Origin: Actinomycetota bacterium
Lineage (GTDB): Bacteria > Actinomycetota > Actinomycetes > S36-B12 > UBA5976
Direction of reading: 5' to 3'
Assembly: GCA_947476765.1 (NCBI GenBank)
Contig: CANJRK010000020.1
Location: 1-10,802 of the forward strand
DNA length: 10,802 bases
In this document: positions 1 to 6,721 of the stretch, one piece after another
How the letters are laid out: each line of letters begins with the position of its first letter
Position numbering within the stretch: the stretch's first letter is position 1
Notes under the pieces: generated by a model
The model's database searches: none
What the model saw: only the letters and a program-made list of their open reading frames with translations
What the model was told of the DNA's origin: nothing
Program-made: the position numbers and the translations under genes

Positions 1-2206
1 CGATTCGCATAGCATCTTTGTTTTCCAGAGTCATAGCTACTACAGCTGGTGCGATCAACAATGCAACTAGGTTCATAACCTTTAGCAGTGGGTTGATTGC
101 AGGTCCTGCGGTGTCCTTGAATGGATCACCAACGGTGTCACCGATAACAGTTGCGGCGTGGGCTTCAGAGCCCTTGCCACCGAAGTGTCCGTCTTCAACG
201 AACTTCTTCGCGTTATCCCAAGCGCCACCTGAGTTGGATAGGAAGACTGCCATCAAAGTTCCAGTAGCAATCGTGCCCGCCAGGAACGAACCAAGTGCGC
301 CAATTCCTAATCCAAAGCCGACTGCGATTGGAGTAAGCACTGCAAGTAGACCCGGTGTCGTTAGTTCGCGCAAGGAATCCTTAGTCACGATGTCAACGAC
401 GCGGCTGTAATCCGGAAGTTCAGTTCCGGCCATGATGCCTGGCTTCTCGCGGAACTGGCGGCGAACTTCAAAGATCACCGATCCGGCTGCGCGGGAAACT
501 GCATTGATTGCAAGTCCGCTGAACATGAATACAACAGCAGCGCCAATTAGCAAACCGAACAAGTTTGCTGGGTTAGCTATGTCAAGAGTTCCGGTGTACT
601 GCAAGTCACTTGTTGTGAATTCCTTTGCTGCAGTTGTAACTGCATCGCGGAAAGATCCGAACAATGCAGTCGCAGCGAATACTGCCGTCGCGATTGCAAT
701 GCCCTTAGTGATTGCCTTAGTTGTGTTACCAACAGCATCTAGGTTTGTTAGAACCTGAGCGCCTTCACCATGAACGTCTCCGGACATTTCTGCAATACCT
801 TGCGCATTGTCAGAAACTGGACCGAAGGTATCCATCGAAACGATAACGCCAACAGTTGTTAGCAAACCAGTTCCAGCAAGTGCAATAGCAAATAGTCCAA
901 GCAGAACAGATGCGCCACCAAGTAGATATGCCGCGTAAACCGCAGCGCCGATTAGTAGTGCAGAGTAAACAGCAGATTCCAAACCAAGTGAGATACCAGC
1001 AAGAATTACAGTTGCTGGTCCAGTTAGAGATGACTTGGATACGTCGTCGACTGGTTTGCGGTTTGTTTCAGTGAAATACCCAGTCAATTGCTGAATTGCT
1101 GCAGCCAAAACGATACCGATAAGTACTGCACCAATTGCCATGAACCGTGGATTAACTGATACGCCTTCAGCCAATCCAAAGGTTGGATCAGCTACGGACT
1201 TAAGTTCGCCAAGAGTTGCTGGCAAGAATGTAAATGCAGCAGCAGCTACCAATACCGCACTGATGACTGCAGATAGGAAGAAGCCACGATTGATTGCGCT
1301 CATTCCGGAACGATCGCCAGCGCGAGGAGTAACTGCAAAAATACCGACGACTGCGGTTAGCACACCAATAGCTGGAACAACCAATGGGAATACCAAACCG
1401 ATTTCGCCGAATGCTGCTTTACCAAGAATCAAAGCAGCAACAAGTGTTACCGCATACGACTCAAATAAATCTGCTGCCATACCAGCACAGTCACCTACGT
1501 TGTCACCTACGTTGTCTGCAATTGTTGCGGCGTTACGAGGATCATCTTCTGGAATACCCTGCTCAACTTTTCCAACAAGGTCAGCGCCGACGTCAGCAGC
1601 TTTGGTAAAGATACCGCCACCAACACGCATGAACATCGCAAGCAGTGCAGCGCCGAAGCCGAAGCCTTCGAGAACCTTTGGCGCTTCACCCTTGTAAACC
1701 AAAACAACTACTGCGGCACCGAAAAGACCAAGGCCTACGGTGAACATACCTGCAACTCCACCGGTGCGGAACGCAATTTTCATCGCTTCTTGTTCGCCGC
1801 TTGTATTTGCAGCTGCAGCGACGCGGACATTTCCGCGAACTGCTAACCACATACCCATGTAGCCAGTGATGCCAGAGAACACAGCACCGACCAAGAAGAA
1901 TAGTGAACGACCGATTCGCTCTGCCTGAGTTTCAGCTGGAAGTAAGAATAGTAAGAAGAAAACCAATACTGCGAAGATTGCCAGGGTGCGGAACTGGCGA
2001 TTCAAATATGCCGATGCGCCTTCCTGGATTGCCTTAGCAATGTTTCTCATGCTTACGGTGCCTTCGTCGGCTGCCAATACTTGGCGTACCAAGAGCGCCG
2101 CTACACCAAGTGCAGCTAAGGCGATCAGGGCGACGATGACCACTGTCGTGTAGTTGGATCCAGTCAGGGCGACATCCTGGCTGGTGACATGTGCAAATGC
2201 GGACAT
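1..2206 (-). CDS. hppA: Membrane-bound proton-translocating pyrophosphatase, K+-independent type (3' end outside window)
   Basis: Integral membrane pump that hydrolyses PPi and moves H+ across the cytoplasmic membrane. I translated the minus strand from the ATG at 2206; the frame stays open for 735 codons and runs off the window, so only a few tens of C-terminal residues are missing (family about 690-800). Visible family signatures: DVGADLVGKVE (residues 205-215), then EDDPRNAATIADNVGDNVGD with its Asp-rich PPi/Mg site (about 221-240), GNTTKA (493-498), and GDTVGDPFKDTAGP near 690-702. Lys497 in GNTTKA, instead of Ala, is the established mark of the K+-independent subfamily. Many hydrophobic helices lie between the motifs, as expected for a 16-helix protein. 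The start has a good ribosome site (AAGGAG, 2212-2217). It lies 109 bp downstream of the LCP gene on the same strand, so co-transcription is possible. No frameshift seen. Confidence 0.97.
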   Translation of the reverse strand, partial: MSAFAHVTSQDVALTGSNYTTVVIVALIALAALGVAALLVRQVLAADEGTVSMRNIAKAIQEGASAYLNRQFRTLAIFAVLVFFLLFLLPAETQAERIGRSLFFLVGAVFSGITGYMGMWLAVRGNVRVAAAANTSGEQEAMKIAFRTGGVAGMFTVGLGLFGAAVVVLVYKGEAPKVLEGFGFGAALLAMFMRVGGGIFTKAADVGADLVGKVEQGIPEDDPRNAATIADNVGDNVGDCAGMAADLFESYAVTLVAALILGKAAFGEIGLVFPLVVPAIGVLTAVVGIFAVTPRAGDRSGMSAINRGFFLSAVISAVLVAAAAFTFLPATLGELKSVADPTFGLAEGVSVNPRFMAIGAVLIGIVLAAAIQQLTGYFTETNRKPVDDVSKSSLTGPATVILAGISLGLESAVYSALLIGAAVYAAYLLGGASVLLGLFAIALAGTGLLTTVGVIVSMDTFGPVSDNAQGIAEMSGDVHGEGAQVLTNLDAVGNTTKAITKGIAIATAVFAATALFGSFRDAVTTAAKEFTTSDLQYTGTLDIANPANLFGLLIGAAVVFMFSGLAINAVSRAAGSVIFEVRRQFREKPGIMAGTELPDYSRVVDIVTKDSLRELTTPGLLAVLTPIAVGFGLGIGALGSFLAGTIATGTLMAVFLSNSGGAWDNAKKFVEDGHFGGKGSEAHAATVIGDTVGDPFKDTAGPAINPLLKVMNLVALLIAPAVVAMTLENKDAMRI

Positions 2207-2315
2207 GGTTCTCCTTGTTGGGGGTTCTCTCGAGAAATCTTATGAGATAAGGGAGTATTGCTTGGTACTTGGTGGGCTTTCTGGGATCTCAGGCTAAATC
2301 AAGGCTCAAAAACCC
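2207..2315 (-). promoter_or_regulatory. Gap between LCP gene and hppA: hppA leader with SD and a small inverted repeat
   Basis: This 109-bp gap separates two genes read in the same direction. It contains the hppA Shine-Dalgarno AAGGAG (2212-2217), an 8-bp palindrome TCTCGAGA, and a short inverted repeat CTTAT-GAG-ATAAG (2239-2251). On the minus strand a TAAGAT hexamer within this repeat could be a -10 box, but I see no convincing -35 partner. No strong U-tailed hairpin closes the LCP gene, so read-through into hppA is possible. Weakly supported as a promoter region. Confidence 0.3.
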
Positions 2316-3539
2316 TTAGTTTGCGCCCAATGAAACAAAGAGCTTTCGAGCGGCAGCTTCATCCCATAGAACCGAGGAACCCGCAGCCGTAGTGGCATCT
2401 GGGTCAGAAACTGGAACAGTAGTTAAAGTTCCCTTGCCATTAGAGAGTCCACGCATAGCTAACGCAAGGTCAACGATGTTTCGAATTGAATCACTGTCAC
2501 CAACATTTACCGAACTTGTTCCAGCATCTACTAGCTTCCACATACTTAATGGATTAAATATCACTGCTGGTGTCGCTACTTTTTTCATTACCGAACTTAA
2601 AAATTGCTGTTGGCGTTCCACTCGTCCCAGGTCGCCTTTTGGATCTGCATATCGCATGCGAACATATGCCAGCGCATTTCTACCGTCTAGCTCTTGGCAA
2701 CCGGCGCTCAGGTTCAATCCAGAATTCTTATCTTTGACATCTGCAGGTACACACATGTTGACGCCGCCAACTGCATTAGTAATGTCACGGATGCCTTTGA
2801 ATCCAACCTCCATGTAATGGTCAATGTGAAGTCCAGTATTTCGCTCTACGGTTTCAACCACTAGTGGCGCTCCACCTTTTCCATATGCAGTATTTATCTT
2901 GTTCCTGCGGTCTTTGACTTTAGAACCGTCCAGCGCAATGTGAGCGGGAATCGTAATGTAAGAGTCGCGCGGCAGGCTAACTAAAGTTGATTTGCCGCTG
3001 TCATCGATATGAATCAGCATGATCGTGTCAGTGCGCTGCGAACCGCCATCTTTACCAGTATGAAGTTGTTTACGTTCCGCTTTAGTTAAACCTTCACGGC
3101 TGTCAGAACCTACGAGTAGCCAGTTAGTGCCGGCGGTGTCCGCCATAGCAACATTCGCCGCAGCGGGCACTTTATCTAGTGACCCTGCCGCATGAAATCC
3201 AAGTACTACATAAAAAACTAGGTAGACAAGAACAACGTTGCGGATATATCGAACTGGTCGCGGAAACCGCTTTTTAGATTTTGGGGCTTTAATCTTGGGT
3301 GCCTTGTTACCAGGCTCGGCCGGAACGCGTGGTTGATTAGTTTTAGGTTTCGGTTCTACGAGCTGTGAATCAACAACAGTTTGTGGTTGCACTTGAGTTT
3401 GGCCGATATCGGCGGCGCGATAAGTAGTCACAGCAAAAACTGGTTCAGAGGTAGTTCCTGTTGGTGTGGGGGTTGGTATTACTTCAGGGGTGCCAATGAT
3501 TTTGCCATCAGAACCTCTGCGATAAATCGTTGCTTCCAC
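2316..3539 (-). CDS. LytR-CpsA-Psr (LCP) family cell-wall glycopolymer ligase
   Basis: LCP proteins transfer lipid-linked anionic or arabinogalactan-type polymers onto peptidoglycan outside the membrane. The 407-residue protein has a Pro/Thr/Lys-rich cytoplasmic head (1-95), a basic stretch KSKKRFPRPVR, a single membrane helix (about 100-116), then the extracellular LCP domain. Domain motifs seen: LLVGSDSR (141-148), RTDTIMLIHID (169-179), LVSLPRDSYITIP (186-198) with the Arg/Asp pair that binds pyrophosphate and Mg in characterised members, NKINTAYGKGG (213-223) and LDGRNALAYVRMRYAD followed by DLGRVERQQQF (285-313). Cys263 and Cys281 could form a disulfide. The start is GTG (3537-3539); an in-frame stop lies upstream with no better start between, and the SD is weak (GAG about 7 bases ahead). 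The old label of transcriptional regulator for this family is misleading. The polymer attached cannot be told from sequence. Confidence 0.93.
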   Translation of the reverse strand: MEATIYRRGSDGKIIGTPEVIPTPTPTGTTSEPVFAVTTYRAADIGQTQVQPQTVVDSQLVEPKPKTNQPRVPAEPGNKAPKIKAPKSKKRFPRPVRYIRNVVLVYLVFYVVLGFHAAGSLDKVPAAANVAMADTAGTNWLLVGSDSREGLTKAERKQLHTGKDGGSQRTDTIMLIHIDDSGKSTLVSLPRDSYITIPAHIALDGSKVKDRRNKINTAYGKGGAPLVVETVERNTGLHIDHYMEVGFKGIRDITNAVGGVNMCVPADVKDKNSGLNLSAGCQELDGRNALAYVRMRYADPKGDLGRVERQQQFLSSVMKKVATPAVIFNPLSMWKLVDAGTSSVNVGDSDSIRNIVDLALAMRGLSNGKGTLTTVPVSDPDATTAAGSSVLWDEAAARKLFVSLGAN

Positions 3540-3600
3540 TTTGCAATTCTCACTTAATTAAGGGAAAAGGGGTAACTGTGGCGCGCCATACTTCTACGGC

Positions 3601-3646
3601 AAAAAGAAAGTCCAGGTGTCACCGACGGGGGATGCAGTAACACCTG
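3601..3646 (-). terminator. Intrinsic-terminator-like hairpin in the LCP 5' leader (possible attenuator)
   Basis: Read on the minus strand, 3646-3635 (CAGGTGTTACTG) pairs with 3624-3613 (CGGTGACACCTG) as an uninterrupted 12-bp stem with two G-U wobbles and a 10-base loop. It is followed by GAC and the U-rich run TTTCTTTTT (3609-3601). On the plus strand the same two wobble positions become C-A mismatches and there is no U tract, so the structure is fitted to minus-strand RNA. It sits about 60 bases ahead of the LCP GTG start, with no minus-strand gene between it and the divergent Ldh2-type gene. It would therefore act in the LCP leader itself or end a short RNA. Confidence 0.55.
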
Positions 3647-3694
3647 AACTATCTCCAAACTACGAAAATTTCTGATTCTGGGCGACCCAAATCC

Positions 3695-3749
3695 ACTATT
3701 TGCGGGAAATCTTGACCATACCTTTAACTATTTGCAGAGTCGGGGAAAT
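3695..3749. repeat. Composite direct repeat between the divergent LCP and Ldh2-type genes
   Basis: ACTATTTGC occurs at 3695-3703 and again at 3727-3735, a 32-bp period (about three helical turns). Each copy is followed by GGGAAAT, at 3704-3710 directly and at 3743-3749 after seven extra bases. The repeats lie in the divergent intergenic region about 50-100 bp ahead of the plus-strand gene. Two similarly oriented copies in a divergent promoter region suggest a protein-binding site, but no known operator is recognised. A separate small stem TGGG-CGA-CCCA lies at 3679-3689. Confidence 0.35.
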
Positions 3750-3795
3750 TTGCCAGTGCTGATAGCCTGCCGAGAAATAGAACTCAAAGACCGGG

Positions 3796-4821
3796 ATGAA
3801 CATGGTTAACAAGCAAGGCACTTTAGTAGACCACAAAGAACTGTTTCGTTTTATCTCTCAGGTACTCGAAGCTGTGGGTACGCCTGCTGCCGGTGCTGCG
3901 GAAATGGCTAATCAGATGGTGGCATCAGATTTAGCTGGGCACGAATCGCATGGCATTCGCAGATTGCGCGAGTATGCCTACCGTGCGCGCGATGGGTACG
4001 TGAATCCAGCCGCAGTTCCAACCATTGAGTTAGATTCTGGTTCCTTAATTAGTGTTGATGGTCAAGCCAACTACGGGCATCTTGTAATGCCTTTCGTTAC
4101 CGACTTACTCATTGAGCGATCACGCGCACATGGAATTGCAGCAGTCACTGTTAAAAATTGTGATCCTGCTGGCAGGTTCGCAGACTTTTGTGATCATGCA
4201 GCCAATGAAGGTATCGCAGTATTTATGTTTATGAACTGCGGTGGTGGCGCTATTGATGTTGCACCTCCAGGTGGTGCGGAAGCCAGGCTTGCCACAAATC
4301 CAATTGCAGCTGGCGTACCTCGCGAAGGAGCTCCAAATCTTGTGATGGATATGGCTACTTCCGCAGTAGCTAAGGGGCGGTTATCAGATGCTCAAGAACG
4401 TGACACTGAAATTGGTGGTGACTGGTTAAACCAAAGCGGCGTACTTCTGCCGTTAGGTGGCGTAAAAGGGTTTGCATTAGCGGTAATTGCTGAGGCGGTA
4501 GCTGGATCACTTTCATCGGCTGGGACAGTAGGTCCAGAAAAAGTAGATGCTCGTCAAGGTGTCCTCGCTATCGGTATCGACATTCAAAAACTGCGGCCAC
4601 TTGATGAATTCAAAAAAGATGTCGCAAAGTTTGCAACTCACCTAAAAGAAACTCCGCTTGAGGCAGGCGCTTCCGAAATCAGGATGCCTGGAGAAAGTAC
4701 TGCCATCAATACCCAAGCTCGACTGAATTCTGGAATCACAATTCATCCAGTTATTTGGGAACGGATAGTTGAGTTAGCAGAAGTTTTTGCAGTCAGATTG
4801 CCAGAATCCAAGGTTGAATAA
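3796..4821 (+). CDS. Ldh2/malate-dehydrogenase-type NAD(P)-dependent oxidoreductase
   Basis: Member of the malate/L-lactate dehydrogenase (Ldh2) superfamily, NAD(P)-dependent enzymes that oxidise 2-hydroxyacids or related compounds (malate, sulfolactate, ureidoglycolate, 2,3-diketogulonate). At 341 residues it has normal length. Motifs: ASDLAGHESHGIRRL (43-57) with the catalytic-type His in S-H-G (His52), NYGHLVMP (92-99), ATNPIAAGVP (166-175), MDMATSAVAKGRL (184-196) and LLPLGGVKGFAL (217-228). The segment between Trp210 and LLPLGG is shorter than in well-studied members, where a DxxGxPTTDP-like loop is usual; this may mark a distinct subfamily. Two starts are possible: ATG 3796 and ATG 3802. 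The GGGA at 3793-3796 is badly placed for the first and better for the second, so the first two residues are uncertain. It is divergent from the LCP gene and 57 bp ahead of pheA. The substrate is not determined. Confidence 0.88.
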   Translation: MNMVNKQGTLVDHKELFRFISQVLEAVGTPAAGAAEMANQMVASDLAGHESHGIRRLREYAYRARDGYVNPAAVPTIELDSGSLISVDGQANYGHLVMPFVTDLLIERSRAHGIAAVTVKNCDPAGRFADFCDHAANEGIAVFMFMNCGGGAIDVAPPGGAEARLATNPIAAGVPREGAPNLVMDMATSAVAKGRLSDAQERDTEIGGDWLNQSGVLLPLGGVKGFALAVIAEAVAGSLSSAGTVGPEKVDARQGVLAIGIDIQKLRPLDEFKKDVAKFATHLKETPLEAGASEIRMPGESTAINTQARLNSGITIHPVIWERIVELAEVFAVRLPESKVE

Positions 4822-4860
4822 CTCGTGAGTTCGCGCGATTTATCAAAGTAACGAGTTTCC
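4820..4860 (+). promoter_or_regulatory. Leader of pheA with alternative inverted repeats
   Basis: AACTCGT at 4820-4826 (overlapping the Ldh2 stop codon) can pair either with the adjacent GAGTT (4827-4831) or with ACGAGTT (4851-4857), giving two mutually exclusive small stems. A TAATCT hexamer (4864-4869) lies 9 bases before the pheA ATG and could be the -10 box of a nearly leaderless promoter; the matching -35 region (TATCAA, 17-bp spacing) is poor. There is no strong SD. It is too weak to call a terminator. Confidence 0.3.
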
Positions 4861-4878
4861 CCGTAATCTTGAAGTCTT

Positions 4879-5805
4879 ATGACATTGTCCTACTCATATC
4901 TAGGCCCAAAGGGAACCTTCACTGAAGCTGCATTCCTGCAAATGCCCGCTGGGCAAAATGCGAATTTGATTCCAGCCGAATCCGTACGTGGTGCCTTAAA
5001 TATGGTTAGAACCGGCGAAGTATTCGGTGCCTTGGTTCCAATTGAAAATTCCGTTGAAGGCTCAGTTGCAACGACCCTGGATGAATTGGGCCATGGTGAA
5101 ACCTTAGAAATTATTGATGAGATTGCCATTCCAGTTGAGTTCGCTTTACTGGCCAAGCCAGGCATTTCAATTTCTGATATTTCCCGCATCGCCACTCACC
5201 CGCATGCCCATGCGCAATGTGTTGATTGGCTGGAGGCAAACATTCCTGGGGTACACGTGTTGCCAGCGATGTCAACAGCTGCTGCTGCCCAGGAATTGGC
5301 AGAGGGCGCTAATTACGATGCCGCAATTTGTTCTGTCTCAGCTGCAAAACATTACGGTCTAGAAATCTTGGCTGAAGGCATTGGTGATAGTGACTCTGCT
5401 TGGACTCGTTTTATTTTGGTTAGTAAGCCTGGGCATGCCCAGCCAGCTACTGGCAATGACAAAACAACATTGTCGCTATTCATGCATCGCAACCAACCCG
5501 GCGCCCTGCTAAAAATCTTGACTGAATTTGCAGTTCGAGGTGTTGACTTGTCCCGCCTAGAATCCCGACCAACTAAACAGCAACTAGGCGATTACTTTTT
5601 CTCAATTGATTGTGTTGGACACATTGATGACGAGAATTTAGGCGCTGCTCTCATTGAACTGCGCCGAATTTGTGCCGATGTTAAGTTCCTTGGTTCTTAC
5701 CCTCGACACGATAACGCCAGTGCAGATGGTGCGATTGCAGACATTCCCGAATCAGATGTAGATCCGCAAACATGGTTAGCCAACTTGCGTAAGCGCGCTA
5801 ACTAA
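4879..5805 (+). CDS. pheA: Prephenate dehydratase (monofunctional, with ACT domain)
   Basis: Cytoplasmic enzyme that converts prephenate to phenylpyruvate (with CO2 and water loss), the committed step to phenylalanine. The 308-residue protein has the usual two-part layout: catalytic PDT domain (about 3-182) and C-terminal ACT regulatory domain (about 196-276). Motifs: YLGPKGTFTEAA (7-18), PIENSVEGSV (54-63), THPHAHAQC (107-115), and WTRF (175-178) containing the Thr-Arg-Phe triplet essential in characterised enzymes. The ACT domain shows NQPGALLKIL (205-214) and LSRLESRP (224-231), the GALV and ESRP elements that bind phenylalanine, so feedback inhibition by Phe is expected. No chorismate mutase domain is fused. 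The ATG has only a weak GAAG ahead; a leaderless or short-leader transcript is possible. It converges on the HAD phosphatase with a 4-base overlap. Confidence 0.97.
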   Translation: MTLSYSYLGPKGTFTEAAFLQMPAGQNANLIPAESVRGALNMVRTGEVFGALVPIENSVEGSVATTLDELGHGETLEIIDEIAIPVEFALLAKPGISISDISRIATHPHAHAQCVDWLEANIPGVHVLPAMSTAAAAQELAEGANYDAAICSVSAAKHYGLEILAEGIGDSDSAWTRFILVSKPGHAQPATGNDKTTLSLFMHRNQPGALLKILTEFAVRGVDLSRLESRPTKQQLGDYFFSIDCVGHIDDENLGAALIELRRICADVKFLGSYPRHDNASADGAIADIPESDVDPQTWLANLRKRAN

Positions 5806-6614
5806 CTTGCAATAATTCGATCTATAAATACTGAAACACCATGATCATCATTTGATGGCACATGTTCGTTCGCTGCTGCTTTTACCCATTCGTGCGCATT
5901 TTCCACGGCTGCACCTCGACCAGCCCAGGCAACCATCGGAACATCATTTGGCATATCACCGATTGCAGCAACATCAGCTGCGGTCATGCCCTTACTAGTT
6001 GCAAGTTTTTCTAACCCAGTTCCCTTGTTTACACCAAGGGCGCTCATTTCAATCATCAGATCCATAAAGTTTGAGTGCGTAACATCGACAATGCCTTCGA
6101 GTGCCCTTTGCGCTTGCACAAGAAACTGATCGGCATTTTGTTGAATTCGATCACTTGGGCGCGCAAGTAGTTTGACCACAATCTCAGTCGCGAACATCGA
6201 ATCCACATCTGTTGCCGGAGGTGTGTTCTTGATCTCCCAACGTGGTTTGTATTTATCGTCAACCAAAAATGAAACATCGTGGCGATCGAGTTCTACTGCA
6301 AATGAAATGTCGGGATCAAGTTCTTGTAATACAGCCGCCGCTTGCAAACCCGCTTCAGCTGCAAGTATCTCTGCATAAACAGTTTCTTGAGTCATCAAGT
6401 CCATTAACAATGCGCCATTGCAGACAAGGGCTAAGCCTTCGTGTCCTGTCATCTCGGTAATCTGGCGCATCCACCTGGTAGGTCGACCTGTGACAAAGAT
6501 TGTTTCCAAGCCATTGGCATGAGCCCGAGCAATGGCGGCAACGTTTTCTGGAGATACCGTGCCACCGGTCTGGAGAAACGTACCGTCAAGATCGCTGGCA
6601 ATTAAGCGCGTCAC
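5802..6614 (-). CDS. Cof-type HAD-superfamily phosphatase
   Basis: Cytoplasmic Mg-dependent phosphatase of the Cof/YbiV group (HAD class IIB cap), acting on small phosphorylated metabolites such as sugar or nucleotide phosphates. The 270-residue length is typical. All four HAD motifs are present: I, DLDGTFL (8-14; nucleophile Asp8 and acid/base Asp10); II, FVTGRP (40-45; Thr42); III, Lys197 in GVNKGTGL (194-201); IV, IGDMPNDVPMV (218-228; Asp220 and Asp224). The alpha/beta cap lies at about 85-190. The start is GTG (6612-6614) with a good SD, AAGGGAG, about 8 bases ahead. A HAD phosphatase near serS and pheA is a common actinobacterial arrangement; here the TrpB2-like gene stands between it and serS. 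Its 3' end overlaps that of pheA by four bases. The substrate is unknown. Confidence 0.93.
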   Translation of the reverse strand: MTRLIASDLDGTFLQTGGTVSPENVAAIARAHANGLETIFVTGRPTRWMRQITEMTGHEGLALVCNGALLMDLMTQETVYAEILAAEAGLQAAAVLQELDPDISFAVELDRHDVSFLVDDKYKPRWEIKNTPPATDVDSMFATEIVVKLLARPSDRIQQNADQFLVQAQRALEGIVDVTHSNFMDLMIEMSALGVNKGTGLEKLATSKGMTAADVAAIGDMPNDVPMVAWAGRGAAVENAHEWVKAAANEHVPSNDDHGVSVFIDRIIAS

Positions 6615-6639
6615 AATCGTTACTCCCTTGATCTTTAAT

Positions 6640-6660
6640 GGCCCTAGTCAGAAGGCCCTA
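6640..6660. repeat. Short direct repeat GGCCCTA x2 in the HAD/trpB divergent gap
   Basis: GGCCCTA occurs at 6640-6646 and 6654-6660, a 14-bp period, and CCCTA recurs at 6694-6698. The repeats lie between the divergent starts of the HAD gene and the TrpB2-like gene, 26-46 bases ahead of the HAD GTG. They may be a binding site or chance; no known motif is matched. Confidence 0.25.
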
Positions 6661-6707
6661 AAACTCGCTAGAGTTTCCAGATACCCGTAACAACCCTACG
6701 GGCTTTT
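6661..6707 (+). promoter_or_regulatory. Two tandem hairpins in the TrpB2-like gene leader
   Basis: The first is AAACTC-GCTA-GAGTTT (6661-6676), a perfect 6-bp stem with a 4-base loop. The second is CCCGTA (6684-6689) pairing with TACGGG (6697-6702) across a 7-base loop, followed by CTTTT (6703-6707). The second looks like a weak intrinsic terminator and ends only eight bases before the SD GAAGGAG (6711-6717) of the next gene. The arrangement suggests control of transcription or translation in the leader. The stems are short and the U run is only four bases, so attenuation is not proven. Confidence 0.4.
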
Positions 6708-6721
6708 GACGAAGGAGCATC

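Noticed and set aside
1140..1697. Plus-strand 185-codon open frame across hppA
   Set aside because: It is antisense to a clearly conserved pyrophosphatase frame, has repetitive Ala/Thr/Pro composition typical of a shadow frame, and lacks an SD.
2392..2817. Plus-strand 141-codon open frame across the LCP gene
   Set aside because: It is antisense to well-conserved LCP motifs with no SD or family resemblance.
3613..3646. c-di-AMP (ydaO/yuaA) riboswitch suggested by CACCGACGGGGGA on the plus strand
   Set aside because: The fragment resembles one piece of that aptamer but the other conserved blocks are missing, and it is on the strand opposite to the cell-wall gene.
3587..3655. Minus-strand open stretch encoding FGDSSGVTASPVGDTWTFF and two more residues before TAG, ahead of the LCP gene
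   Set aside because: It looks protein-like but is only about 21 codons between stops, has no start codon or SD, and overlaps the terminator-like hairpin, which better explains the sequence constraint.
4820..4857. Intrinsic terminator between the Ldh2-type gene and pheA
   Set aside because: Arms are only seven bases with a 24-base loop and a three-base T run; too weak to stop transcription reliably.
6638..6661. Mini-ORF MALVRRP ahead of the TrpB2-like gene as an attenuator leader peptide
   Set aside because: It has no SD and no Trp codons, so it does not fit classical trp attenuation; its ATG overlaps the GGCCCTA repeat and is likely chance.
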